Shown here: positions 36,417 through 45,406 of the stretch, in pieces | Layout: each line of letters starts with the position of its first letter | Numbering within the stretch: position 1 is the first letter of the stretch | Source: Archangium gephyra | Lineage (GTDB): Bacteria > Myxococcota > Myxococcia > Myxococcales > Myxococcaceae | Length of the DNA: 64,000 nucleotides | Assembly (NCBI RefSeq): GCF_001027285.1 | Contig: NZ_CP011509.1 | Coordinates: 4,224,501-4,288,500, forward strand | Reading direction: 5' to 3' | Notes under the pieces: model-generated | What the model was told of the DNA's origin: nothing | The model's database searches: none | What the model saw: only the letters and a program-made list of their open reading frames with translations | Position numbers and translations under genes: made by a program

Positions 36417-37289
36417 CTACTTCACGAGGCGCAGCTTCACCCTCAACGCCTGCGTCTCGGACGTGTTCTCCGTCTTCGTGTTGGCCATCTCGGCGCGGAG
36501 CTGGTGGAAGATGGCGAGCTGCCGCTCCATGGTGGTCTCCAGGGTCCGACGGTGACGCTCCAGCTTCTTCAAGTCCGCGTCTTCGAGCAGCAACACCTCG
36601 GCGGCGAGTCGTTCACGCACAGGCCCAAGGGCGGCTTCTTCTTCGGCCAGCTTCAGGGCGAGGGCGCTCTTCACCACCTTGGCCATGTTGCCTAGGTGCT
36701 GGTAGCTGGCCGCGTCGAGCTGTTCCGCCTCCCCGTTCTCCTGGGCCGCATCGAGCGCGAAGGCCAGGGGCTCCACCACGGCCATCGGCAGGCCCGGCAC
36801 CTCTCGCAGCTCCCTCACCACCTGCTCCACTCCGGAGAGAAAGGCGCTCGTCCTGTCGAAGTCCTTCGGCGGCGAGGGAATGGCTTCCACTGTCATGGCC
36901 AGGGCCCCCACCATTTCCAGCGCCCGGAGGGTGAGCGCGAAGGTCTTGCCCTCGTCCGTCGTCTCCAGCTCCTCCTCCAACCGGGCCCGCATCCTGCCGT
37001 TCTCCACCCGGCTCAACCGCTCCAGCTTCCACGACGTGTCCGCGAGCTGCGCGACGCTGGCGGCCTCGGGCATGGTGCTGGGGGACAAGCTGGAGAACCA
37101 CTCGCTCACGAACGCCTCGTAGGCGTCTGGGTCTTCACCGGGGAGCAGAAGGTGCGAGGCGGAGAAGCCGTAGCGGACGGCGTTGAGCGAGGACGTCTTC
37201 TTACCCTCCTCGGTGCGAGGACCTTTCGAGCGGGCTCCGTTGAGCGCGCTGGCGGCGGCTTGTGCGGCAGTACGGACGGCGTTGTTCAT
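36417..37289 (-). CDS. Element-associated protein of unknown function
   Basis: A 290-residue protein from ATG at 37289 (the longer open frame upstream is an antisense artefact of the next gene). The N-terminus has the pattern NGARSKGPRTEEGKK followed by SLNAVRYGFSASHLLLPGEDPDAYEAF. This block is familiar from uncharacterised genes carried by integrated elements, but has no known function. The rest is mostly helical and charged, with a coiled-coil-like C-terminus (VLLLEDADLKKLERHRRTLE). The ribosome site is weak. It lies 65 bp downstream of the HNH-like gene on the same strand and is probably co-transcribed. Confidence 0.72.
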   Translation of the reverse strand: MNNAVRTAAQAAASALNGARSKGPRTEEGKKTSSLNAVRYGFSASHLLLPGEDPDAYEAFVSEWFSSLSPSTMPEAASVAQLADTSWKLERLSRVENGRMRARLEEELETTDEGKTFALTLRALEMVGALAMTVEAIPSPPKDFDRTSAFLSGVEQVVRELREVPGLPMAVVEPLAFALDAAQENGEAEQLDAASYQHLGNMAKVVKSALALKLAEEEAALGPVRERLAAEVLLLEDADLKKLERHRRTLETTMERQLAIFHQLRAEMANTKTENTSETQALRVKLRLVK

Positions 37290-37354
37290 GGGAGGATTCT
37301 CTGGCTGCGTCTGCTCGTGTGGGAAGGGCGAGGTGTGCGACTGCTTGTCGCGCT

Positions 37355-38230
37355 TCACGGCTTGCGCTCCTGCCAGGTCATGGGGGCGAAGACGGGCAGA
37401 CGTCGGTGCTCGCGCCAACGCTGGAGGGCCACGTTGACGCTGGGCCGCTGGTAGAAGGGCGCGAGGAGTTCCACCGGCTCGCCCACGTCCGCCGCCACGC
37501 GCTCCAGGTCGAAGCCGTTGCGGATGAGCAGCAGGACGAAGGCCGCCTCGCCCTCGGTGCAGCAGTAGCGGGGCATCTTCAACCCCAGCTTGCGCGTCTT
37601 GGAGTCCCGCCACTTCGACTTCGCCGTGGTGCGGGGGATGGACTCACCGCTGTCGAGGCCCTTCATCTCCCCCCACAGCGCGTCCACCCGCTGGGCCAGC
37701 TTCCACTCCACCCCGAGGACACGCTCACGCAAGGTGGGCACGCGCGGGGGCGTCCTGGACACGGGAGCGGGGAGGCCCACCAGCTCGGGATGGCTGACGA
37801 CGCGGGCGGGCTGGGGTGGGCGGTAGCGAAGGCCGCCGAGGTCGTGGCGCTCCCGAGGGCTGTAGCGTCGGGCCTTGGAGTTGTGCGCCCGAGCATGGCT
37901 GGTGGGATTCCCCCGGCCCAGGCGCTTGATGCGGGCGTCCAGCTTGTCGCACCGCTGGTGGTGGATGACGTCCCCCTCCTTCCGCTCGGGACGCAGACCA
38001 CGCACGGCGTAGAAGTCCCAGGCATAGTGATGCAGCCACATCATCCGCCTCGGGGCGCGAGGGTGGGCGCAAGACAAGGAGCCACACGAGGGGCAAACCC
38101 GTGGGATGTACGCCATCCACGGGTAGCCGTCCTCGCCCATGATGATGAAGAGTCCCTGGGCCTGGAGACTCGCCAGCACCTCGTTGTTCACCTTCACGCC
38201 GTTCACATCGGTCCAGTTCTGCCTGCTCAT
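37355..38230 (-). CDS. HNH-like / zinc-finger protein of the mobile element
   Basis: A 291-residue protein; ATG at 38230 preceded by GAGGAAAAGGAC. Residues 45-62 include CPSCGSLSCAH, a possible zinc site. Next is HHYAWDFYAVRGLRP, then GDVIHHQRCDKLDARIKRL (about 87-105), which matches the core of homing-type HNH nucleases (H-H near the D-x-x-N/D-R-x-x-N/R-L block). The Asn residues usual in that block are Asp/Lys here, so nuclease activity is uncertain. The C-terminus has a helix resembling a DNA-recognition segment (GEAAFVLLLIRNGFDLERVA). Role in element transfer or superinfection exclusion is possible but unproven. Confidence 0.65.
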   Translation of the reverse strand: MSRQNWTDVNGVKVNNEVLASLQAQGLFIIMGEDGYPWMAYIPRVCPSCGSLSCAHPRAPRRMMWLHHYAWDFYAVRGLRPERKEGDVIHHQRCDKLDARIKRLGRGNPTSHARAHNSKARRYSPRERHDLGGLRYRPPQPARVVSHPELVGLPAPVSRTPPRVPTLRERVLGVEWKLAQRVDALWGEMKGLDSGESIPRTTAKSKWRDSKTRKLGLKMPRYCCTEGEAAFVLLLIRNGFDLERVAADVGEPVELLAPFYQRPSVNVALQRWREHRRLPVFAPMTWQERKP

Positions 38231-38899
38231 GCCGTCCTTTTCCTCGGGGGGAGTGCGCCTGCTGGGGGGGCCATGGACGGGGACCTGGGCGTGGTGGATG
38301 ACGGGAGGTGAAGAACGCGAAGCGTTCACACCGCCGACCTATAGAGACACTCCGCCCAGGTCCCCGATCTATACAGATGGGAACCTCAACGAGACCCTCG
38401 GGGGCGTGCCGGAAGCTGCCTCGCTGCTGCATCGGGCCAGGATCGGGCTACTGCTTGCCGTCCGAGGGGAACCGCCGTGCGCCCCGGCCTATGGGAAGCG
38501 ACCCTGACGCACGATCACCAACAACGTGATGGGCGAACCATGGGCCTGCTCGGAAACGAGCACCATTGGGAGGCGAGCCGCGTTTCTCGGGCTGCAATCC
38601 TCCCCCCCTGGTGATGGGGCTCCAGCATCGGTGGAGAAGAGGGGGGAGACGTTGTGCAGTCTCGCGCCCTGCACGCTCCCCCCCACCCATTCGATGAGCT
38701 GGAGGGCTACGAGGAGGGGGGAGACAACGGGTCCGTTCCGATGCGGAGTGCTCCCCCTGCCCTTCATGCCCAGCCGTGCGAATGCTGGGGGCGGGGCTAG
38801 GGTTCGCGACCCGAAAGGCCGTCCTTCCTCGGCGGCTTGCCCCCCTTTCAACCCGAGGACCGCCGCGCCCGTCAGTGGCGCATGAGGAGGCGGATGCAC
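38231..38899. other. 669-bp divergent intergenic region inside the element
   Basis: No gene supported; overlapping open frames have no ribosome sites or recognisable products. Signals seen: a perfect 6-bp dyad GAACGC-GAA-GCGTTC (38313-38327), and two related 13-mers 30 bp apart (CGACCTATAGAGA at 38335, CGATCTATACAGA at 38365). The second contains GATCTATACA, also found at 33706 near the other element end. Promoters for the two divergent genes presumably lie here. Confidence 0.45.
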
Positions 38900-39694
38900 A
38901 TGGGTACTCCCCGTCCGGGCATGGGCCCCGTGCCCAAGAAGCCGAAGCACCGATTCAAGGCCCCGAAGGACGCCATGGAATTGCTTCTCCGGCGGCGCAC
39001 CGAAAAGCAGATCGTCAAACTCGCCCGGAATTCCGAGTTGGCCATCTGCTTGGCGAAGACGTTCGCCTGGGTGAATCGCCACGAGGAGGCGCTGCTCTCG
39101 GAGGACTACTTGCGAGCGTTTCCCGAGGTGCCGAGGGGAGTGTGTGGCACAGATACCAGCCAGCTCACGCCCCTGCTGGCTCCCCAGGCGCGTCTCCTCG
39201 CTCAAGGGCTGGAGGTCATCACGGCCTACTCCCACTTCCTTCAAGCGGGCGAGCAGCTCCGGGCCACCGTCAAACGCTTCTATGAGCAGCACCCGTGGGC
39301 TCGGGAGCACACGAGGCTCTGGCAGAGCGAGCAGCGGCTCTTCTGCGCATTCTCCCAGCTCGCGGTGGAGGCCGAGGGCATGGGGCCCAAGCTCTCGCCG
39401 CAGGAGATGGAGGCGCTGGCGCTCGTGGTGGGCATCCGATTCCCGCGCGAGGAGTTCGAGCAGGACCCCAAGTCCAACGAGAAGCGCAAGGCCGCGTGGA
39501 AGAGCATGATGCGGGAGATAGAAGACAGTGGCGTGCTGCCGCTTCTTCGGAGCATCGCCGCCGAGCACCGTCCACTCGGCCAGGAGGCCGGGCCGCCTGC
39601 GACTCCACCCGTGCAGCAATCGGTCGCCTCACCGCCGAGCACTCCACCGGAGGCCGCCGAGCATTCCGAGGGGGAAGGGGGGGATAAGAAGTAG
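38900..39694 (+). CDS. Unknown protein of the mobile element
   Basis: A 264-residue protein. Of three in-frame ATGs, the one at 38900 (MGTPRPGM) has AGGAGG 9 bp upstream and is preferred; 38882 and 38894 overlap that site. The N-terminal 20 residues are Lys/Pro-rich (VPKKPKHRFKAPKD), the middle is helical with several Trp/Arg, and the tail is a Pro/Glu-rich disordered segment. No motif, membrane segment or family recognised. It is the first gene of a plus-strand run leading to xis and int, 122 bp before xis. Confidence 0.65.
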   Translation: MGTPRPGMGPVPKKPKHRFKAPKDAMELLLRRRTEKQIVKLARNSELAICLAKTFAWVNRHEEALLSEDYLRAFPEVPRGVCGTDTSQLTPLLAPQARLLAQGLEVITAYSHFLQAGEQLRATVKRFYEQHPWAREHTRLWQSEQRLFCAFSQLAVEAEGMGPKLSPQEMEALALVVGIRFPREEFEQDPKSNEKRKAAWKSMMREIEDSGVLPLLRSIAAEHRPLGQEAGPPATPPVQQSVASPPSTPPEAAEHSEGEGGDKK

Positions 39695-39816
39695 GTCGGA
39701 GCGCATGGAGTCCTCCCGCTCCCCCTCACCCGGCGCCACGTCCACCATGTGCCTCGTCTTCACGAGGTTCAGATGCGGGACGTGATTCAGTTGAGCAGTG
39801 ATGGCGGGAGGCCACC

Positions 39817-40154
39817 GTGTCCAGCGTAGAGGCCGGGTTGCGCGAGTTCATCCGCGCCCTGGTGCGAGAGGAGCTGGCGGCGCTCCACGGGGATGCAGCT
39901 CACCGCGAGCTGGTGCAGGCGGGTCCTCCGAGCAGCACCACTCCAGAGGCCCAGCCCCCGTTGGACAAGGCCGTCTACACCGCCGAGGAGGTGGCCCGCC
40001 TTCTCGGGTGCAGCCCCAAGGCCGTGTACGCGAAGGTCTCGCGGGGCCAGCTTCCAGGCGCGTTCCGCGTGGGCCGCTCGCTGCGGTTTCGCGGGAGCGA
40101 GCTGTTACCGTTCATTCTCGAAGGGCGTGTGCCGTCGCCGAGGAGGTCTTGGCG

Positions 40155-40158
<4 letters not shown>
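39817..40158 (+). CDS. xis: Excisionase-type HTH protein
   Basis: A 113-residue protein with GTG start after GGGAGG. An N-terminal helix (residues 1-25) and Pro-rich linker precede a MerR/excisionase HTH (about 52-100): YTAEEVARLLGCSPKAVYAKV and LPGAFRVGRSLRFRGSEL, the helix-turn-helix plus wing of the HTH_17 class. It overlaps the integrase start as ATGA. It probably binds the element ends and directs the integrase towards excision, and may also autoregulate. Confidence 0.85.
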
Positions 40159-41422
<1,264 letters not shown>

Positions 41423-41458
41423 ACGACACCGCTGTGCTGCACTACCACGACCACTGCT

Positions 41459-41530
41459 TGGGCGGAACAGGGATTGAACCTGTGACCCTCGCCTTGTAAG
41501 GGCGACGCTCTACCGCTGAGCTATCCGCCC
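41459..41530 (-). tRNA. tRNA-Val (anticodon TAC)
   Basis: 72 nt on the minus strand without encoded CCA. Acceptor stem GGGCGGA/TCCGCCC, anticodon loop CTTACAA, T loop GGTTCAATCC. It lies 36 bp upstream of tRNA-Asp and is probably co-transcribed with it. Confidence 0.96.
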
Positions 41531-41723
41531 CTCGCTTGCGTCACCGCGTTGCGACGGGGCGGCCTTGTATCGGCCACGACCGTCACTGTCAAGCATACGT
41601 TTTGGACGGACGGATCATTCCGGACTGCCCTGACACGAGCGTTGACCCTGGCGATGGCACCTGACAACCCTCGCCCCCGCGCCCACTCCCCAAGGGAGAG
41701 CGGGCAGACACGGAGCCCACCCC

Positions 41724-42761
41724 TTGAACGACCGCCTCCTGCGAGCCGCCCGCCGCCAGCCCACCGACACCACCCCCGTGTGGCTCATGCGCCAGGCCGG
41801 CCGCTACCTCCCCGAGTACCGAGCCATCCGCGGCAACATCGGCTTTCTCGACCTGTGCAAGAACCCGGACCTCGCCGCCGAGGTCACCGTCCAGCCCATC
41901 ACCCGGCTGGGCGTGGACGCCGCCATCATCTTCTCGGACATCCTCATCCCCGTGGAGGCCATGGGGATCGAGCTGGAGCTCGGGGACAAGGGGCCGCACT
42001 TCCCCAATCCCGTGCGCACCGCCGCGGACATCGAGCGGCTGGGCGTGCCCGATCCCGTCCAGGGCACCGGCTTCGTCGCCGAGGCCATCCGCCGCACCCG
42101 CCGCGCGCTCAACGACTCGGTGCCCGTCATCGGCTTCTGCGGCGCGCCCTTCACCCTCGCCGCGTACATGGTCGAGGGTGGCGGCTCCAAGAGCTACATC
42201 CTCATCAAGCGGCTTCTCTTCGAGCAGCCGAAGCTCGCTCACACCCTCTTCGAGAAGCTGACGAGCACGCTCATCCCCTACCTGCTGATGCAGGTGGAGG
42301 CCGGCGCGAGCATCGTGCAGATCTTCGACTCGTGGGGCGGGGAGCTGTCGCCCTGGGACTACGAGCGCTTCTGTCTGCCGTACCTCACGCGCATGGTGAA
42401 GGAAGTGCAGGCCAAGGGCGTGCCCGTCATCGTCTTCGGCACCGGTATGTCCAACCACCTGCCGCTGCTCAAGCGCACCGGTGCGGATGTTGTCGGGCAG
42501 GACTGGCGCACGCCCATTGACGAGGCCCGGCGCGTGCTCGGGCCGGACGTGGCGGTGCAGGGCAATCTGGATCCGCTCCACCTCTTCCTGCCGCACGAGG
42601 AGCTGGAGCAGCGCGTGGTGGACATCCTCCGCCGCGCCGGGCCCGTGGGGCACATCTTCAACCTGGGCCACGGCATCCTCCCGCCCACGGATCCGGACGC
42701 CGCGAAGTTCATGGTGGACGCCGTGCACAAGCACGGTGCGGCCCTCCGCCAGGGGACCTGA
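41724..42761 (+). CDS. hemE: Uroporphyrinogen decarboxylase
   Basis: A 345-residue protein, full family length. It decarboxylates the four acetate chains of uroporphyrinogen III in haem synthesis. The N-terminal signature TPVWLMRQAGRYLPEYR is complete, and the second signature GFCGAPFTLAAYMVEGGGS is present. The catalytic Asp region IIFSDILIP and the C-terminal FNLGHGILP are intact. The start is TTG with GGAG 9 bp upstream, since no ATG lies before the signature. Monocistronic between the tRNA genes and the nuclease-like pair. Confidence 0.97.
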   Translation: MNDRLLRAARRQPTDTTPVWLMRQAGRYLPEYRAIRGNIGFLDLCKNPDLAAEVTVQPITRLGVDAAIIFSDILIPVEAMGIELELGDKGPHFPNPVRTAADIERLGVPDPVQGTGFVAEAIRRTRRALNDSVPVIGFCGAPFTLAAYMVEGGGSKSYILIKRLLFEQPKLAHTLFEKLTSTLIPYLLMQVEAGASIVQIFDSWGGELSPWDYERFCLPYLTRMVKEVQAKGVPVIVFGTGMSNHLPLLKRTGADVVGQDWRTPIDEARRVLGPDVAVQGNLDPLHLFLPHEELEQRVVDILRRAGPVGHIFNLGHGILPPTDPDAAKFMVDAVHKHGAALRQGT

Positions 42762-42843
42762 TGACGTGACCCCGTGAGTCATCCGGGGATGTCAGGGGCA
42801 CCCGGTAGGGTGGCGTGGAGGGTCGGGGAAGGGGACGGGTGCC

Positions 42844-43404
42844 GTGACAGACGAGGGCAGGGGCGGCGAGTACCAGCGCAGGGTGCTCGCGCTCGATCAT
42901 TCAAGGGTGCTGGCGCTGTGGCAGGGCCTTCGGGCGGGAATCTCGCCCCCCGAGTGGCCCGCCGGGGTGTTGCTGGAGTACCTCCTCTTGAGGGCGTTCC
43001 AGTTGGAGGGCGCCGAGGTGACCTGGCCGTACCGGGTCTACCGGAACGGTGTCCTCCTGGAGCAGATCGACGGGGTGGTCTATTTCGATGGGGTGTCCTG
43101 TCTGGTAGAGTGCAAGGACATGACCAATCCGGTAGATGCCTTGGCCCTCGTCAAATTGAAGTCCCAGCTCCTGCGCCGGCCGCGAACCACCATCGGGGCG
43201 CTGCTGTGCACGGGCAAGATCTCTGAGCCCGCCTCCTCGTTGATGGAGCTGCTGCCACCGCCAGATGTGCTGCTGTGGGAGGGCAAGGAGCTCGGGCAGG
43301 CCCTCCGGGAACACCGGCTCCTCGAGGGAATGAGGAGGAAGCTGCGACATGCGGTGGAGATGGGGTTCGCGGAAGTGAAACCGCCAGACGGGAGGAATCA
43401 GTGA
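42844..43404 (+). CDS. PD-(D/E)XK nuclease-fold (Mrr/restriction-like) protein
   Basis: A 186-residue protein with GTG start. After a helical N-terminus, residues about 40-110 form a minimal restriction-endonuclease core: LLEYLLLRAFQLEGAEV (helix with conserved Glu), LEQIDGVVYFDGVSCLVECKDM (Asp, then Glu-x-Lys), as in Mrr and Holliday-junction-resolvase folds. Residues 130-160 continue with a Rossmann-like strand (TTIGALLCTGKISEP). No DNA-recognition domain is seen. The stop overlaps the next start by one base (TGATG), so the two are translationally coupled and probably act together, perhaps in genome defence. Confidence 0.75.
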   Translation: MTDEGRGGEYQRRVLALDHSRVLALWQGLRAGISPPEWPAGVLLEYLLLRAFQLEGAEVTWPYRVYRNGVLLEQIDGVVYFDGVSCLVECKDMTNPVDALALVKLKSQLLRRPRTTIGALLCTGKISEPASSLMELLPPPDVLLWEGKELGQALREHRLLEGMRRKLRHAVEMGFAEVKPPDGRNQ

Positions 43405-43976
43405 TGAGTGTGACCATCGTGACCCCAGGAGACGTGGCTGGGAAGCTCATGCGGCGTCTGGTGGAGGGTCATCCCCGTCTGAGGGGGCGGGGCATTCAGA
43501 TCATTTCGACCGATGGCAATAGCGGAGCCTCGAGATGGGCGCGGGAGCTCCTTTACAAGGAGCGAGTGCCCGTGGCCGTGGTGCGCGATGCCCAGACGTT
43601 TTCTCCAGAGCTGATCGCGGAGCAGTGCGGTTGGGTGCATCTGTTCCTGTCGCAGGCCGCGCCTCCCAGCGAATGGCTCATCCTGCCGATCGCGCCCGAG
43701 ATCGCCGTGTTCCTCTTCCGGGACGAGCACCTGCTGCGCCCCCTGTTGCCGGTGAGTCCCTCGTTCGAGCAGCTCATCCGGGGCCGATACGAGCCCAACA
43801 AGGTGCTCGCCGAGATCTTCGCGCAGGCGGGCGAGCAGCCCTTCCCCGAGGCCCTGCGGCGTCGGCTCGACCAGGCGGATTTGTCCTCGCTGTGGGCCGT
43901 CGCCCCGGAACTCCGCCCCCTGGAGGAGTTCCTCCTCGGGAAGTTGGCTGCTCAACAGCCGGGCACCGCTCCCTGA
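43404..43976 (+). CDS. Unknown partner of the nuclease-like gene (possibly degenerate TOPRIM fold)
   Basis: A 190-residue protein; ATG at 43404 after GGGAGG, coupled to the upstream nuclease-like gene. The sequence has alternating strands and helices: MSVTIVTPGDVAGKLMRRLV, IQIISTDGNSGASRW, VPVAVVRDAQTFS and LILPIAPEIAVFLF. The last two blocks resemble the DxD and PEIExxLF segments of TOPRIM-like DUF4276/OLD-associated domains, but the acidic residues expected for catalysis are mostly replaced. That comparison is tentative. No membrane segment. Function is unknown; a two-component toxin, defence or DNA-processing module is possible. Confidence 0.6.
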   Translation: MSVTIVTPGDVAGKLMRRLVEGHPRLRGRGIQIISTDGNSGASRWARELLYKERVPVAVVRDAQTFSPELIAEQCGWVHLFLSQAAPPSEWLILPIAPEIAVFLFRDEHLLRPLLPVSPSFEQLIRGRYEPNKVLAEIFAQAGEQPFPEALRRRLDQADLSSLWAVAPELRPLEEFLLGKLAAQQPGTAP

Positions 43977-44016
43977 GCCGCCCACCGAGGGGCCGGGAGG
44001 CCCTTGGTTCACCGCG

Positions 44017-44032
44017 TTGACTCCGGAATCAA
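44017..44032. promoter_or_regulatory. 16-bp palindrome upstream of fadIJ (candidate operator)
   Basis: TTGACTCCGGAATCAA matches its own reverse complement at 14 of 16 positions. It lies 8 bp before the candidate -35 box and 70 bp before the fadI start, where a TetR-type fatty-acid repressor could bind. No such regulator is in the window. Confidence 0.5.
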
Positions 44033-44039
44033 TCTTCCG

Positions 44040-44068
44040 TTGACGCGATGCGACACGGCCCATTAGAT
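44040..44068 (+). promoter_or_regulatory. Sigma-70-like promoter candidate for fadIJ
   Basis: TTGACG (44040-44045), 17-bp spacer, TTAGAT (44063-44068), 34 bp before the ATG. The -35 box is good, the -10 weak. Confidence 0.4.
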
Positions 44069-44101
44069 GCGCCTCATCTACGTCGTGAAGGTGAGGCACA
44101 C

Positions 44102-45406
44102 ATGGCTCGCGAGAAGCAGCGTAACGGTCACCGCAGGGTGGCCATCGTCCGCGGATTGCGGACGCCCTTCGTGAAGGCGGGAACCGACTTCGCGAAGCTC
44201 ACCGCGCTGGACCTGGGCCGCATGGTGGTCCAGGAGCTGGTGCAGCGCGCGGACATCGATCCCCAGGAGATTGATCAGGTGGTGTTCGGCCAGGTCATCC
44301 CCACGCTCACCGCGCCGTCCATCGCGCGCGAGGTGGTGCTGGCCGCGGGGCTGCCGCGCAAGATTGAAGCGTTCACCGTGGCGCGCGCCTGTGCCACCTC
44401 CATCCAGGCCATGACGACGGCGGCCAACGCCATCTCGGTGGGCGAGGCGGACGTGGCGCTCGTGGGGGGCACCGAGTCCATGTCGGACGCGCCCATCTTC
44501 ACCAGCCGTCCGCTGGCCCAGGCGCTGGTGGCCGCCTCCAAGGCGCGCAGCCTTCCGGAGAAGCTCAAGGCCTTCCAGACGCTCAAGCCGCGCGACCTGG
44601 TGCCCGTGCCCCCGGCCATCGCCGAGTACTCCACCGGCCTCACCATGGGCGAGAGCGCCGAGAAGATGGCCAAGGAGAATGGCATCTCCCGCCAGGAGCA
44701 GGACTCCATCGCCTTCACCTCGCACCAGAACGCCGCGCGCGCCTGGAAGGACGGCTTCTTCGACGCCCAGGTGATGCACGTCGTGGTGCCGCCCAAATAC
44801 GAGAAGGTGTCGCAGAAGGACAACATCGTCCGCGAGGACACCAGCCTGGAGGCCCTTGCCCAGCTGCGGCCCGTGTTCGATCGCAAGTACGGCTCCGTCA
44901 CCGCCGGCAACGCCTCGCCGCTCACCGACGGCGCCGCCGCGCTGCTGCTCATGAGCGAGGAGAAGGCGAAGGCGCTCGGTCTGGAGCCGCTCGGCTACCT
45001 GCGTGCCCATGCCTATGCCGCCACCGACCCGGGAGATCAGCTGCTCCAGGGCCCGGCGTACGCGGCTCCCATCGCGCTGGAGCGCGCGGGCATGAAGCTC
45101 TCGGACATCGACCTGGTGGAGATGCACGAGGCCTTCGCCGCGCAGGTGGCCAGCAACATCCAGGCGCTGGCGTCCAAGGAGTTCGCCCGGAAGGCCGGCT
45201 GGAGCGCGCCGGTGGGCGAGGTGGACCGCACGCGCCTGAACCTGTCGGGTGGCTCGATCTCCATCGGCCATCCCTTCGGGGCCACGGGGGCGCGCATCGT
45301 CACCCAGGCCCTGCATGAGCTGAAACGTCAGAACAAGAACACGGTGCTGTGCACCGTCTGCGCCGCCGGTGGCCTCGGAGCCGCGGTGGTCCTGGAGCGT
45401 GCGTGA
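44102..45406 (+). CDS. fadI: Acetyl-CoA C-acyltransferase (3-ketoacyl-CoA thiolase)
   Basis: A 434-residue thiolase, ATG at 44102 after a GAAGGTGAGG site. It performs the last step of beta-oxidation. The nucleophilic Cys is in FTVARACATSIQAM; the C-terminal signatures are VEMHEAFAAQ, GGSISIGHPFGATGAR (catalytic His) and VLCTVCAAGGLGAAV (second Cys). The long loop region and length match FadI rather than FadA. It is directly coupled to the multifunctional FadJ-type gene (stop and start share one base), giving a trifunctional-protein-like operon. Confidence 0.96.
   Translation: MAREKQRNGHRRVAIVRGLRTPFVKAGTDFAKLTALDLGRMVVQELVQRADIDPQEIDQVVFGQVIPTLTAPSIAREVVLAAGLPRKIEAFTVARACATSIQAMTTAANAISVGEADVALVGGTESMSDAPIFTSRPLAQALVAASKARSLPEKLKAFQTLKPRDLVPVPPAIAEYSTGLTMGESAEKMAKENGISRQEQDSIAFTSHQNAARAWKDGFFDAQVMHVVVPPKYEKVSQKDNIVREDTSLEALAQLRPVFDRKYGSVTAGNASPLTDGAAALLLMSEEKAKALGLEPLGYLRAHAYAATDPGDQLLQGPAYAAPIALERAGMKLSDIDLVEMHEAFAAQVASNIQALASKEFARKAGWSAPVGEVDRTRLNLSGGSISIGHPFGATGARIVTQALHELKRQNKNTVLCTVCAAGGLGAAVVLERA

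Noticed and set aside
38489-39619. 376-codon minus-strand frame in the element
   Set aside because: Overlaps the better supported gene at 38900 (AGGAGG site) and has no recognised content.
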